44,582 nt of DNA. It comes from Fomitopsis serialis. Its lineage: Eukaryota > Basidiomycota > Agaricomycetes > Polyporales > Fomitopsidaceae. Below are positions 28,808 to 38,569 of this stretch, one piece after another; the first letter of the stretch is position 1; the number at the start of each line of letters is the position of its first letter. Location: NCBI RefSeq assembly GCF_022376445.1, contig NW_025955289.1, forward strand, positions 1-44,582, given 5' to 3'. Made by a program: the position numbers and the translations under genes. Below the pieces are notes generated by a model. The model was not told the DNA's origin. It saw only the letters and a list, made by a program, of their open reading frames with translations, and searched no databases.

Positions 28808-30517
28808 CTAGCTGTCTTCGTACAAAACACTGTCTGCATCCAGCTTGTCAAATGCATCTTCGAAGTGTTCGGGGGCTCCTAGGGACATTGTAGACTCCTT
28901 CTCCTTCTCTCTAGCCAGCGGTACACTGTGACGTGCGTGGCTGCGTGATTGAACGACCAATGGGCTGTGATAGCGAGGTCTTGTCTTCGCATTGGGTGAC
29001 TGCCTGACTGACATGTTCGGAGCTTGCTCTAGGTCGTCTCGAAGGAAGTCGAGGTCCCTGACTGTCTCGTAACGCTCAGGCTCGACCCCGAGGTGCAGCG
29101 GGCATCTTTGCAAGGTATTCACTCTACGAATGATTAGGTTTGTTGGGTCTGGGGCCATGTCGGGTGGTAGGACTAGGTACGTGTCTTCGAACGTTCGGAG
29201 TTGTTGTTCATGCACTCCACGTCGATCCCATGGCCATAGATTGTCTCCAAAAGCGAAAAACAGTGCGGCAGTGACGAACAGCACCACACACATGTAGAAG
29301 ACTCTCGACACGTGTTTGGGTGGACCTGCTGGTTGCGAGAGCAATAGGGTATGTTCGACGTCTTCGAGGTGTGGGTCTAGCTTTCGAGGCGTGTCTGGTG
29401 ATGGTACTACCAAGTGGTCGTGGTGATCCTCCCCCTTACTGAAATTGTGACCATCCTCGGTCAGCGCAGAGATAGATACAAGAGACGGGCGGGGCGGGGA
29501 GGGAAGCATGGGCTGCTCGTCATGCTCGGGCAACATAGTAGCCAGTGGAGGTGACAGGCCATCCATCGTAGGAGTGTTCGAAGATTTTGGCGGTAGCACA
29601 GCGCACGGTAACTTCGAAGATGTAGGAGCAGAGTCTGGCAACATCGAAGGAGTGGGGGTAGACATCATAGGAGGATCCAAAGGCGTCGTAGTTGCAGAAA
29701 GATAGTCCGAACTTTTTGGAGCGTAAGCATAAGCATCCAATGATTTCGGAGGCATAGCAGGAAGGTCGGAAGGTTCCGGAGATGGGAGGGGACAGTTCAA
29801 CGATTCTAGAAATGGCATAAGAGGCTTCGAAGATTTCGTAGACCTGGGATGGTGGTCTGACAATCTCAGAGATGTAGCTCGAAAGTTCGAAGATTCTTGA
29901 GACGTAGGAGTGTGGTGTTGCAATTCTGAAGGGATAGAAGGGGTGTCAAACGTCGTAGGAGTGTTCAAGGATTCCATCAGCGTAGAGAGATTGTTCGAAG
30001 ACATCTGTTGATAGTCCAAAAATCTCGGAGACATGGCTTGACCGTTCGCAGATTTCGGAGACGTAGGGGCATGATCTGGCCATTTCGGAGAGATAGGAGG
30101 AGTGTCCAATGTCGTAGGAGCACTCAAAGATTCCGTCGACGTGGGGAGATCACCGTTCAAAGGCTTCAAAGACATAGGTCGATAGTCCGAACATTTCGGA
30201 GGTGCAGGTTGGTCATCTGACAATCTCGGAGACGTAGGTCGACTGTCCGAAGATTTCGAAGATGTAGGTCGTATGTCTGAAGACTTCGAAGACGTAGGAG
30301 TCTCTTCTAACGTAAGGCTGCCCTCCGGAAGGTCCCCTAACACGGTGACAGCTGGGGAAGTGTCTTCGATCATAAGGCTGTAGTTCGAAAGTGGTTCCAT
30401 AGCTGCAGTGTTTGTAGACGCCTGGTTCGTCTTGCGCTCCGCCGTCCGAGGCGTCAGTGCTGCCCAGTATCGGTCGCGAAGGTACGAAGGCAATTTTCGA
30501 AGCTCCTCAGATGTCAA
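28808..30517 (-). CDS. Gag C-terminal region fused to Ser/Thr/Pro repeats and one membrane segment
   Basis: 569 codons. The N-terminus (TSEELRKLPSYLRDRYW) resembles the conserved segment at the end of agaric gag, normally followed by aspartic protease. Instead, residues 60-390 are low-complexity S/T/P/D repeats of the type RPTS.KSSD, in units of about 10-15 residues. One hydrophobic helix follows at about residues 406-424 (VFYMCVVLFVTAALFFAFG), and a 145-residue charged tail. The layout, a mucin-like region then one membrane anchor in the 3' position of an LTR element, recalls an envelope-like gene, but nothing shows cell entry or homology. It could be a membrane-tethered Gag derivative. The polypurine tract lies about 190 bp beyond its stop. 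Confidence 0.6.
   Translation of the reverse strand: MTSEELRKLPSYLRDRYWAALTPRTAERKTNQASTNTAAMEPLSNYSLMIEDTSPAVTVLGDLPEGSLTLEETPTSSKSSDIRPTSSKSSDSRPTSPRLSDDQPAPPKCSDYRPMSLKPLNGDLPTSTESLSAPTTLDTPPISPKWPDHAPTSPKSANGQAMSPRFLDYQQMSSNNLSTLMESLNTPTTFDTPSIPSELQHHTPTSQESSNFRATSLRLSDHHPRSTKSSKPLMPFLESLNCPLPSPEPSDLPAMPPKSLDAYAYAPKSSDYLSATTTPLDPPMMSTPTPSMLPDSAPTSSKLPCAVLPPKSSNTPTMDGLSPPLATMLPEHDEQPMLPSPPRPSLVSISALTEDGHNFSKGEDHHDHLVVPSPDTPRKLDPHLEDVEHTLLLSQPAGPPKHVSRVFYMCVVLFVTAALFFAFGDNLWPWDRRGVHEQQLRTFEDTYLVLPPDMAPDPTNLIIRRVNTLQRCPLHLGVEPERYETVRDLDFLRDDLEQAPNMSVRQSPNAKTRPRYHSPLVVQSRSHARHSVPLAREKEKESTMSLGAPEHFEDAFDKLDADSVLYEDS
29430..29465 (-). repeat. Internal copy of the polypurine tract region
   Basis: About 38 bases here match 28611-28648 with only a few changes, including AAGGGGGAG and the following TTTCAGT (minus strand AGTAAGGGGGAG). 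It lies within the transmembrane ORF and may act as a central polypurine tract. Confidence 0.6.
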
Positions 30518-30772
30518 TGGTACACACGGAGTGTTCGATGAGGACTCGACAGCCAGTTCGGCAAGCTGGGGCGGGGGCTGTGCTATAAAGAAGCTGGCTC
30601 GGCTCTGTCGCTTCGTGGGAGATGCTTCGAAATTTCGAGGGCTCGCTTCGAACTTCGTAGGGTCGCTTCGAAACGTTGGGTGGGAGGAGGTGCGTAGGTC
30701 ATGTCTCGAACATTTGCAGATGGGAAGCGGGACTCTCGGTGTCGATGGTAGGTCGGACGACTGGCGCAGGCG

Positions 30773-31390
30773 CTAGGGTACTTGGTCTTGTCTTCGAACA
30801 TGCAGGCGGTTTGGGGCTCGCTCCGAAAACTTCGAACACGTCATGGGTAGTAGTGGTTGATCAGCCAGGTGGGTGTTCGAGCGTAGGGGATGCTTCTCGA
30901 TGACAACTCGGTCGACAACGGTCTGCTTATGCTGTTCCCGAGCATAGATCTCCGTCAACCGTGATAGCTGGGTGTCCATGCAGGCTAGCATCTCTCCAAT
31001 GTCGAGGGCATGCGTAGGGATAGGCGGACTCTCGACTGCTTCATAGAGCAACTGCGTGGCTGTAGCGCCTTGCATAGCACTGCCTGAACCACTCGAAGAC
31101 GAGAACTGAGTCCTAACTTGCTCGAACGACGTGCATGTTCGTAGATAGCGTCTCGGAGGGTCTCGCTGTCTCGGCGACTCATGAAGCGGTTGTCGAACGA
31201 GACGATCTTGCCATCGGGGTTCCGTCGACACAGGCCCTTCTTCCTGTCTTCTTCGAACATCTCGCAGTACCGATCCAACATCCCGAACGTCCGCATAGAA
31301 GCACCGAGGGCTGTCACGACTGTTCGAGAATTCGGGTGACCGGCTGTGAGACTGCTGGGCCTCGAGGGTCTTGATCAGCGTCTGTAGCAA
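30773..31390 (-). pseudogene. Frame-shifted middle part of gag
   Basis: Two overlapping minus frames cover this region. The one at 31317-30985 reads LDRYCEMFEEDRKKGLCRRN followed by PDGKIVSFDNRFMSRR, matching the agaric gag stretch after the nucleocapsid region (G-x-C/V-x-R-N-x-DGK). The other carries generic sequence. The switch of frame relative to the capsid ORF at 31375-32223 shows at least one indel, and another shift is needed near 30590 to reach the transmembrane ORF. Confidence 0.55.
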
Positions 31391-32223
31391 TGGTAGGAGG
31401 TCTTCGACTTCGTGGTCACAGGTGGGGATGGCAGGATAGACACAGCGGGTGTGGTCGTAGGCATAGGGGGACTAGCTTGCCGAAAGGTCGAAGCTGGTGT
31501 AGGACCATCTAACACCCACTGTGCTGACTCGTAGATCTCTGCGAACGTCCAGGGCTTCCTTCGAGAGCGGTCAGGGTTCCGCATGAACAGGCGCTGCTCA
31601 ATGGGACCCCAGAGCGTATTCGGAAAGCCTTGCTGGAACTTCCGATCTTGTTCGAGTGTCGAAAGCGAACCTCGAGCGATCAGGTACTCCGAAATCATGT
31701 AGAAGTCGCGGTAGTAGGCAGCGAGGTGGAGGGCATTGGTCATCCCGAGTTCTATGCGATCATGGACGACCGTGTCGAGATCAGCGAGCGAGTACTTGTG
31801 CTCGTCATCAGCTCCAGGATAGAGTGCTCGTAGGGCGGTCACGAACTCCTCGTAGGGTTCGTAGCATCCTTGAATGTTGGCTGCATCATCCATAGGTCGG
31901 AGACGCGGATAGGAGGGTAGCGAACTGCCATGACTTCTTGTCGGAGTCGTCGGTAACTCGGCATCGTGCGAAGTGTGTTTCGAGGTCTTGGAAAAAGCGG
32001 TTGAATGAGAAAGGTTCTGACTCGTCGAAGACAGGTGCAGTGGAGTGTCCGCGTGCAGGCATTGAAGCCGCCTTCGAGGCTGGTGCTCCTGCGTCGGCAT
32101 ATTCGGACTCAGCTTCGAAGTGTTAGAAGGAGTTGGCGAAGCGATAGAAGGGATTGTTGAAATGTTCGAAGGTATTGTCGAAGTGTTCGAAGGGTTAGGG
32201 GTGTCGACGGTCGAGTCCGTCAC
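31375..32223 (-). CDS. Gag-like capsid protein of the 6.06-kb element
   Basis: 282 codons. The first 110 residues are S/T/P-rich and disordered (repeats of PSNTS.I). The core reads YEEFVTALRALYPGADDEHK and YSLADLDTVVHDRIELGM, then LAAYYRDFYMISEYLIARG and EQDRKFQQGFPNTLW, ending with AEIYESAQWVLDG. This order matches the capsid-like region of LTR gag proteins from agaricomycetes (LYPG.(D/E)...Y...DL, YYR.F, F..G....LW, I...A..VL). The protein would form particles packaging element RNA. The frame breaks near 31380. Confidence 0.75.
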   Translation of the reverse strand: MTDSTVDTPNPSNTSTIPSNISTIPSIASPTPSNTSKLSPNMPTQEHQPRRRLQCLHADTPLHLSSTSQNLSHSTAFSKTSKHTSHDAELPTTPTRSHGSSLPSYPRLRPMDDAANIQGCYEPYEEFVTALRALYPGADDEHKYSLADLDTVVHDRIELGMTNALHLAAYYRDFYMISEYLIARGSLSTLEQDRKFQQGFPNTLWGPIEQRLFMRNPDRSRRKPWTFAEIYESAQWVLDGPTPASTFRQASPPMPTTTPAVSILPSPPVTTKSKTSYHCYRR

Positions 32224-32712
32224 GGCGTGGACTGCTCTGGTCCTGGAGGGACTGACGACACTCTACGACTGGTGGTATGGGTAGACGTGAGGTGGAAGAT
32301 CTCTACGCGTGGTGACTGTGGCTGAGGTGGGTTCCTCTCCTTCGAGAGGTGGTGATGGTGTTAGAAGCGGTAGAGGGGATCCAAGACTAGTGCCTCTAAG
32401 TCGTCTGCAAGCAAGAGTCTTCGAGCACGTCTGGAATGGGATGGGGTAGTAGGCACTTGGTCTCGAACGGAGCGTTCCGGATCGTCGTGATCGGGGACAA
32501 GCTCGACGTTTTCGGGCGAAGAGGGGATAGTCGAAGGTCCTGGGAGAGGGTTGCTATGCCTGCGAAAGGTGGCGGCTGATCGGGGACCTAGTCAACTGTC
32601 GATAGCGAGTGCGAGGAGAGGGCTTTCGTAGTCTCGGTAGTCTTCAGGGTTGACGTCGAAGTTCCGACGCGGCGGAATCTTGCTCTATATCCCCTCGCGG
32701 TGGGCTCCAAGA
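32224..32712 (-). promoter_or_regulatory. Leader between 5' LTR and gag, with primer-binding site
   Basis: The PBS is TGGAGCCCACCGCGAGGGG on the minus strand (32691-32709), three bases after the LTR. It is the same 19-mer as in the 11.3-kb element. The remaining 460 bases have no supported ORF and probably hold packaging signals. Confidence 0.75.
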
Positions 32713-33691
32713 TGACGCGACCGAAAAGAACACAAAAGCCACACAAAAACCCAACCGTGAGGTCGAGCAGTGGTATGCGAGGCCTCTGAGTCTATGAGAT
32801 GTACGGGGGACTGTACAGTGGTCTAGGTAAGAAGGAGGAGGACGGACAAGACTCCGAACGACGTGGGAGAGCTTCGAAGACGTCGAAGACTGTTCGAAGA
32901 CGAGGGCTAAGCCTCGAAGGTAGGAGGGGGAGTTTCGACAGACGTGTCGAACGAACGGTGACAAGGAAGGCGAGCGACGGCAGGAGAAGAAGTGTAGAGC
33001 CTCTCGGGGCAACTACGAGCTGGCGAACGTACTGGCGAACTGACTGACTGGCTTCGAACGTACTGACTGACTGGCGAACTTGCTGACTTCGAACGTACTG
33101 GCTGACTGACGAACCTCGCCGGTGCGAGGTGAGATTGAGAGGGTAAGGTGGTCTCTCAGATTCGAAGGGAACCAGTCCCAGAGTATATACAGGGAAACAC
33201 GGCTATTACCACTACGGAGCTCCGACGGCCCCAAACATCCGGCTATGGCTTCTAACACGTGACAACTGCTCTCGGGCTCGCTAACCAGTGGTCCGAAGGC
33301 CGACCGGCTATCACATGACACCGGAAACCAAGACCACTCGTCGAGGATGTGAGACGACCTGCAAGGACCCACTGGACATCCTGTAGCATCCTATGGTCTT
33401 GTAGGAGTTCTTCTAACACCGTAGCACATCTTCTAACATGTTCGAGTGTCTTCTAACACATAGTGTATCTTCGAGTGACCTGCGTATTCTGGGCTCGTCT
33501 AGATAGGTGGGTAGGTGCTCCTATAGCGTCACTGAGGTGCCGGAAGGTCGCGGATAGTCTTCCAAGGTGAGCCAGGGTTGGCTACGAACTTCGAAATCTT
33601 CGAACAGTTGTAGTGGATCTTCTAAGAGCTTCGGAGCATCGTAGAGGCCTAGATTGCGTTTTCGGGGCTTAGATAGCCTAGAGGCGTATCA
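32713..33691 (-). repeat. 5' LTR of the 6.06-kb element
   Basis: 979 bp, the same length as the left copy. The right edge ends TATCA and abuts coding sequence of the truncated gene at 33692. Confidence 0.92.
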
Positions 33692-34759
33692 CCGAGTCGC
33701 TGGACAGCGCTGGGGCCTCGCTGCTCTCCGACTCGTCCAGAACGAACTTGCGTTTGGCTGGACGACGCTGCGAAGATCCCAGGTGAGTTACAATCAGGTT
33801 ATGGTCGATTGGACCTTGAATACTCACTGGCTGTTCGTCAGCGTCCGACAGTACGACCTCATGCCCGTCTGCATCGACGCTGTACTCCGGTATTGAATCG
33901 ATGGACTTCGCGCGCGCCGCGCCGCCCTTGTACGTCTTGTCGCGTGGGTCGTCCTGAATCGTCTCTGACTCTACGGTGAGTGACATGTAAACTCGAGTTT
34001 CTTCTTTTTCATACCTTTCGAAAGCAGCTGTGCACTGCCTGTCGTCGTGGCAGTCTTTTTCTTCGGCTTTGCGGCGGTCGAGGATGCCGGTTGCGCATGT
34101 CCTGCACAATCTGAAGGTGAGCTCTCCGGGAATGATGAGAGCTACAGCTTCGAGGCTTACCAGCTGCGCCAGCCGTTGCTTTCTTGGCGCGCGAGCCTAC
34201 CGAATTGCTGGCGCTCGGGGACTGCGTCGTCTCCACTGCTCCGAGTCCTGCTTCCACTGTGCCTCCGTCACTGGCACCTGCGCGAGCGGCAGGTAACTGA
34301 TTTGATGCGGGAATCTCCTGAGGTAATCCGAGTCTTTATGTCATGTAAGCCTATGTAATGCCGTCTGCGAGACGAGCTCTCCACGTACGAATTCGAGCAG
34401 AGAATCTCAAGCTCAGCCTTGAGCCTGTTGAGTTTGACAGCTGCTGGGGCATAGAACCCCTTCAACGAGTTCTCGTTGACTATGATCCGGGTGAGGTAGC
34501 TTGTAACCTTGTTCATCCCATGTCTCCCTCGTCGCACATGGTGGAGCCGGCCATTCTCGTCGCGGCAGTCTTCACCGAAGAGGATATCGAACCTTCGATT
34601 GAAGGTTGCCCATGCAGACTCGCCGTCGATGTTGGTCATGACATCGTAGATCCTGTCATCCTTTGTTGCTTCTGCGACCGAGTTTGGAATCTTCTTACTA
34701 AGCTCGACAATCTCTTGCACGATTCGCTCGAGGTTGTCGTGTTCTTGTGAGCCTGTCAT
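33692..34759 (-). pseudogene. Multi-exon agaric protein truncated by the LTR element
   Basis: Read from the ATG at 34759. The first exon (to 34389) encodes a helical N-terminal region with MTNIDGESAWATFNRRFDIL, FGEDCRDENGRLHHVRRGRH and VTSYLTRI, a pattern I associate with uncharacterised agaricomycete proteins. Later exons (near 34140-34270, 34015-34108, 33828-33972 and 33692-33767) are Lys/Ala/Ser-rich, with AAKPKKKTATT and an acidic DESESSEAP end. The last exon runs straight into the LTR end, so the C-terminus is lost. No domain with a known role is visible. Confidence 0.55.
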
Positions 34760-35305
34760 ACTGAGAAGTCAGGGCTAGGCTGTCAGTGAGATGTGGACTT
34801 CGGGACTGCGAGTTCGACGAGTAGAGTGTGACTCGTGAGTGGGTGAGCAGTGACCAGCCCGCCCGCTGCCTGCAACAGCCAAGGCCTGTCATTCGACGAT
34901 AGCATAAACTTCACTGCGGTGCCTTGAGTCTGCCCGATGGTCCGGGTCCAGGTTCCGAGTGGCTGAAATGAGCGCGCGCGCCTTGGCTCGCGAGCCTCAT
35001 GCCCGACTGCCATTTTAGGAAGGAGCTATACCATATACAGTATATATACAGTATATATACTATATACTGTGGGCCCTGTAGATATAACGATAAAGTATAG
35101 GGTAAAAACCATATATATATGGTATATATATTATATCGTTGGAGCCTTAGACTTGGAGCTCGGGTTGATAAGTGAACCCGCCGACGTGGTGAATGGCGTA
35201 CAGGTAGACGCAGCGCTTTGTGAGGCCGTCTTCTTCATTTGTGCTCACCGCCCAGCAGCGGTGGTCTCCAGGACGGTTGTTTTTGACTCGCTACGAGAGG
35301 GACTG
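34760..35305. other. Intergenic stretch with an AT-rich palindromic block
   Basis: From about 35030 to 35145 the sequence is built of overlapping TATA/ATAC/GTAT words, including CCATATATATATGG and TATACAGTATATATACAGTA, unlike the GC-rich surroundings. No gene is supported. It could be a cruciform-forming microsatellite or a small MITE remnant. Confidence 0.5.
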
Positions 35306-35810
35306 TCACTTGATTACGTCTCGCCCACAGAGTGCATCACTTACCTCCATCGCCCTCATAACAACCTGACCAACGAGGAGAGCAAGCTGGGCTTTAGTGG
35401 AAGGAATTCCAGGACGGTTCGCGGCCTCGAGAGGTACGTATTCTCCGTGTGCCGTATCTAGAGGATCGTGATCGGGCCACTGAATAACAAATCAGAGAGA
35501 CTGGCGAGCAGAGCATTTCCAATATGATACTTACATTTACTTTCACCAGTATTTTGTGGTCATTGCCAACCCGAACCTGGTCGAACGGCTTGTCCCAGCC
35601 AGGATCTCTCATCATATTGGCGATTTCTTCGAAATTATTTGTCCGGCTGAGCGCATCGATGGACAAACCCCTTCCGAAAAAGACTGAAGGGTATGACCCG
35701 GCGAACAGTTGCCTAGCCAAGTTCTCGTCCACAAGGGCAGGACGCTGAGGGAGTATATCCCGCCTAAGTTCGTAATCGTGGTCTGCAGGGGTGCAATGGC
35801 AAGCGTTCAT
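35306..35810 (-). CDS. Small conserved-looking agaric protein, two exons
   Basis: Exon 1 (35535-35810) starts MNACHCTPADHDYELRRDIL and includes LVDENLARQLFAGSYPSVFF and RNPGWDKPF-like DPGWDKPFDQVRVGND. A 55-bp intron with GTAAGT donor and CAG acceptor leads to exon 2, reading WPDHDPLDTAHGEYVPLEAA, then NRPGIPSTKAQLALLVGQVV, and stopping at 35306. Frame and phase agree; total about 149 residues. I believe similar proteins occur as conserved hypotheticals in other agarics. No function is known to me. It appears intact, in contrast to its neighbours. Confidence 0.6.
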
Positions 35811-37618
35811 GATGGTTCGTAGTGAACAAGCACAGGGAAAGCAAGGGAAGGTCGAGCGACGCTGGTGGACAACCACAAGAATTAGCACCGGGGATTTATA
35901 GGCAGCAGTGTGGCCCGGGGACCACGCCACAGGGGCAAGAACAAAAGCCAATCGCCCTGGAAACGGTCAAAGGTGAGATGGTGGCGCTCACCGTGCTGCG
36001 GCCAGCGGATCGGGACACTTGTCAAAGCCAATGCAGACGGTCCAAACTGCGCTGTGTTCTGGTCTTCACAAGGGGGAGAACAATGCTATTTTTGGATTGG
36101 TTGCGAATCGACGAACTTGCGATGCGTCGGCTACAATCTGTAGAAAGATGTGTCAACAGGTGTCAACGCAAAGGAAAGGCTCTAGGCCAAAGCGGACAGA
36201 GCATTACACGTTGAAAGAAGGGCTCAGGCAGTCCGTGATCAAGCTCTGTCGTGCGGTGCAGACTACATTCAGGATGGCTACCGGCCACATTAAGGCTCCC
36301 TCGACTTTCGAGCGGTATTGAGGATTGATCCTATGCGACCTGAAGGGGTTTCGGAAGACGTCAACTTAAACGGCTGACCACATACCATTGAGGTCATCCC
36401 AGCGACCTAGCGGATGGTAATGCGATATGGCACGCACTCCGGCATTAATCCGAGCCCGTCACTTTCACCGACCACCAGTGCCTCTGTATGAGAGAATGAT
36501 ATCTCTGGCAACATTGCGTCAGTTTGTTGATTACTGGATTACAATAAGGGAGATGTTATTCAGCGTGGCTTCTCAGACAGTCTAGTTGGCAAAATCCTTT
36601 GATAACGTACTGCTGGCTAGGCTGGTGTCAGGAGTGCAGTATTCACCTCACGCTGCCAGTGAAGTAGATCGTCGCCGTACGTCCGAGAGTGCTACTGATT
36701 TTCATCAATCGGTTATGCATTCAGTCACATTTTCGATACGCAAAACGCTCAAAAGAACGATATACGTGTACCCTCCGATCAGTAAACACTGTGGCGGGTA
36801 AGTTCTAGGGATGGATGTTTGATGTGAAGATCCCGTTCATCGCTGAGCTCGAGCCCTTGGGACCAAATGATGATGCGAGCACCTCAGGTCCCTCGATGTC
36901 TACACGCCTTCGGTGCCAGAGTAGCTTCATGATAGCTGTTGCATAACAGCTCGATAACTGTCAGTGTAGCCCTCTGTGGCTAAGCGGAATGCGATTATCC
37001 CAGAGAAACGTCACTGCGAAGCGTACAGTTGTCAGGATGTGTACGTTGGCCTATATGCCATCGATGCCCTGGATGCCGGACATGGGGGCTCGAGCTAGGT
37101 CAGATTCTAGGGCGGTACCAAAGTGGTCACGGAGTTATCTTCATGAATTGACGACAGAGAGAGACGACGACATACATGCAATATATTGGTGTTTGCCCAA
37201 GCGCGGCTTTATCTGCCGGTGAGTCAAGTTGCCTACGAACTTGTGATTCAATTGCTTGCGGAGGCGCGTCATTGATTCATTCGTGAGTCAGTCGTTGCAG
37301 ACAGGGTAAACGTCAAAAGTCAGACATAGCTTCCAAGAGTCAGTACTAGTGCCAGTGACGTGTAAAGGGGAATAAGATTACAGAGATTCGGGCGGGAATA
37401 AGAATATATTTGATGGGATGTGGCTGAGGTGTGGCGGGTGTCAGGTGAGGATAGGGACACAAAGCACAGTTTGCAGACTCGATATTTCGTCCCCTTTACC
37501 CCGAAGGCTGATGTGGAGGAGCCTACAGTGACGTCGAAAAGATGTATCGTTGCAGCTTCGGTCCCCCCCAATCCAATTTCATTGTTGCTGGAATCGTTTT
37601 AGTATGAATCTCGATATC
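35811..37618. other. 1.8-kb region with no supported gene
   Basis: Only short ORFs without splice-consistent extensions or recognisable motifs. GC content is lower and stop codons are frequent in all frames. Confidence 0.55.
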
Positions 37619-37716
37619 GGCCGACTGGCGAAATGGCATCGCGTTTGACTACGACCAACGGCTTATGTAATGCTTACGTAATCAAGAGACTGCAGGTTCG
37701 ACCCCTGCGTCGGTCA
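37619..37716 (+). tRNA. tRNA-Arg (anticodon ACG) with a 26-nt intron
   Basis: A full cloverleaf can be drawn. Acceptor GGCCGAC pairs with GTCGGTC (one G-U); D arm GCGA/TCGC; anticodon arm TTTGA/TCAAG; T arm GCAGG-TTCGACC-CCTGC; discriminator A at 37716. The anticodon is ACG (37651-37653), reading CGU arginine codons after A34 editing. A 26-nt intron (37655-37680) follows base 37, the standard position for nuclear introns. A T8 run at 37721-37728 is the RNA polymerase III terminator. Confidence 0.93.
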
Positions 37717-37720
37717 TTTC

Positions 37721-37728
37721 TTTTTTTT
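37721..37728 (+). terminator. RNA polymerase III terminator of the tRNA-Arg gene
   Basis: Eight consecutive T residues lie five bases after the discriminator base, within a longer T-rich stretch. Confidence 0.8.
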
Positions 37729-37730
37729 CT

Positions 37731-38358
37731 CGTTGCCAGTCCACATTTCAACGCAAGTTCAAGTTGGCGCAGACCGACCACTTGGCACAGGATGATGTTT
37801 GCTTTTTGTGTTTCATGTTCTCATCCTCGAACCTACGGTGATGGTCCGAGCGCACATTTGGAAACTGGAGGCAAGAGTATGTCGCAATTTTGTTGCGAGT
37901 ACATTCGACGCCAAAGCCCGGTTACAGACACAAGGCCCTTTCCGGTGGCACAGTCACACAAGAAAAGCAATCGGTCGACTTTGGACTTGAACTCACACAC
38001 GTACTACAATCGTTCTGTGAGTCGTGCTATAGTCGTGCTCAGCCTTCCAGGACACACCAAGCAGCTCTTTCTCACGCATAGTCATCCTATGGCCGACGCG
38101 CAGTCTCGTGGAACACCATCGGGGTAGCCTACGGCGGCCGACGACTCGGCCAATAGGACGATGATCCATGAGCCGAGGTGCAACTTTTGTATGGTGGATC
38201 AGTAGTAATACGTGAATGCTGTAACAATTTGCGGGGTACTCGGATACCAATGTTTTGATGAAATGGGCGTCGGCCGCCGAGGCTAACGCGTCGGCTGGCC
38301 TATTGAAGGAGGACAGCCGCCTTGGACGGGCCCCGCCATCTTGCGTATTGGTGGGCGT
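37731..38358. other. Region with no supported gene
   Basis: A few overlapping ORFs of 60-160 codons appear but share no motif, splicing or codon pattern that supports a gene. Confidence 0.5.
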
Positions 38359-38550
38359 TGTGTAGCTCGGGAGTGTGGTACCCCCGGGCGCGATGTTCGA
38401 GGGTGGGTCATTTCGCTGCTTCCTGATTGGAGGTGACATGGGTGGAAGGGGTTTTGAGAGTGGAGGGGAGATGTGCCGAGAAATGATCTCGCAACGATGC
38501 CTCAGGGTTACTGACCTTGTCCTCGGTTCTCCAAGCCTCGCTGACGACCA
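38359..38550 (-). repeat. Diverged fragment of the 11.3-kb element's LTR
   Basis: The plus strand begins TGTGTAGCTCGGGAGTG, the reverse complement of the LTR end, and continues through matching landmarks (CCCCCGGGCGCGATG, AGGTGACATGGGTGGA, GAGAGTGGAGGGGAGA, GATCTCGCAACGA and TCCTCGGTTCTCCAAGCCTCGC). It breaks off near 38547. Many substitutions and small indels make it an old relic in antisense orientation. Confidence 0.8.
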
Positions 38551-38569
38551 CATTATTTAGTGTGTCTAA

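Larger units (their letters stand above)
27631..33691 (-). mobile_element. 6.06-kb non-autonomous LTR retrotransposon with Gag and a transmembrane ORF
   Basis: Two 979-bp direct repeats (27631-28609 and 32713-33691) are TG...CA LTRs that differ at about 20 positions. On the minus strand the order is 5' LTR, PBS (32691-32709), gag-like ORFs, a Ser/Thr/Pro-rich transmembrane ORF, a polypurine tract (28610-28619) and the 3' LTR. No protease, RT, RNase H or integrase is present. The flanks (TGCGC on the left, CCGAG on the right) do not match, so a target duplication is absent and one or both sides were rearranged after insertion. Gag ORFs carry frame shifts. Compared with the 11.3-kb element it is older. 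Confidence 0.87.

Noticed and set aside
28808..30517. A true envelope gene implying an infectious retrovirus
   Set aside because: There is one hydrophobic helix and a mucin-like stretch only: no signal peptide, no cysteine pattern, no cleavage site and no pol in the element.
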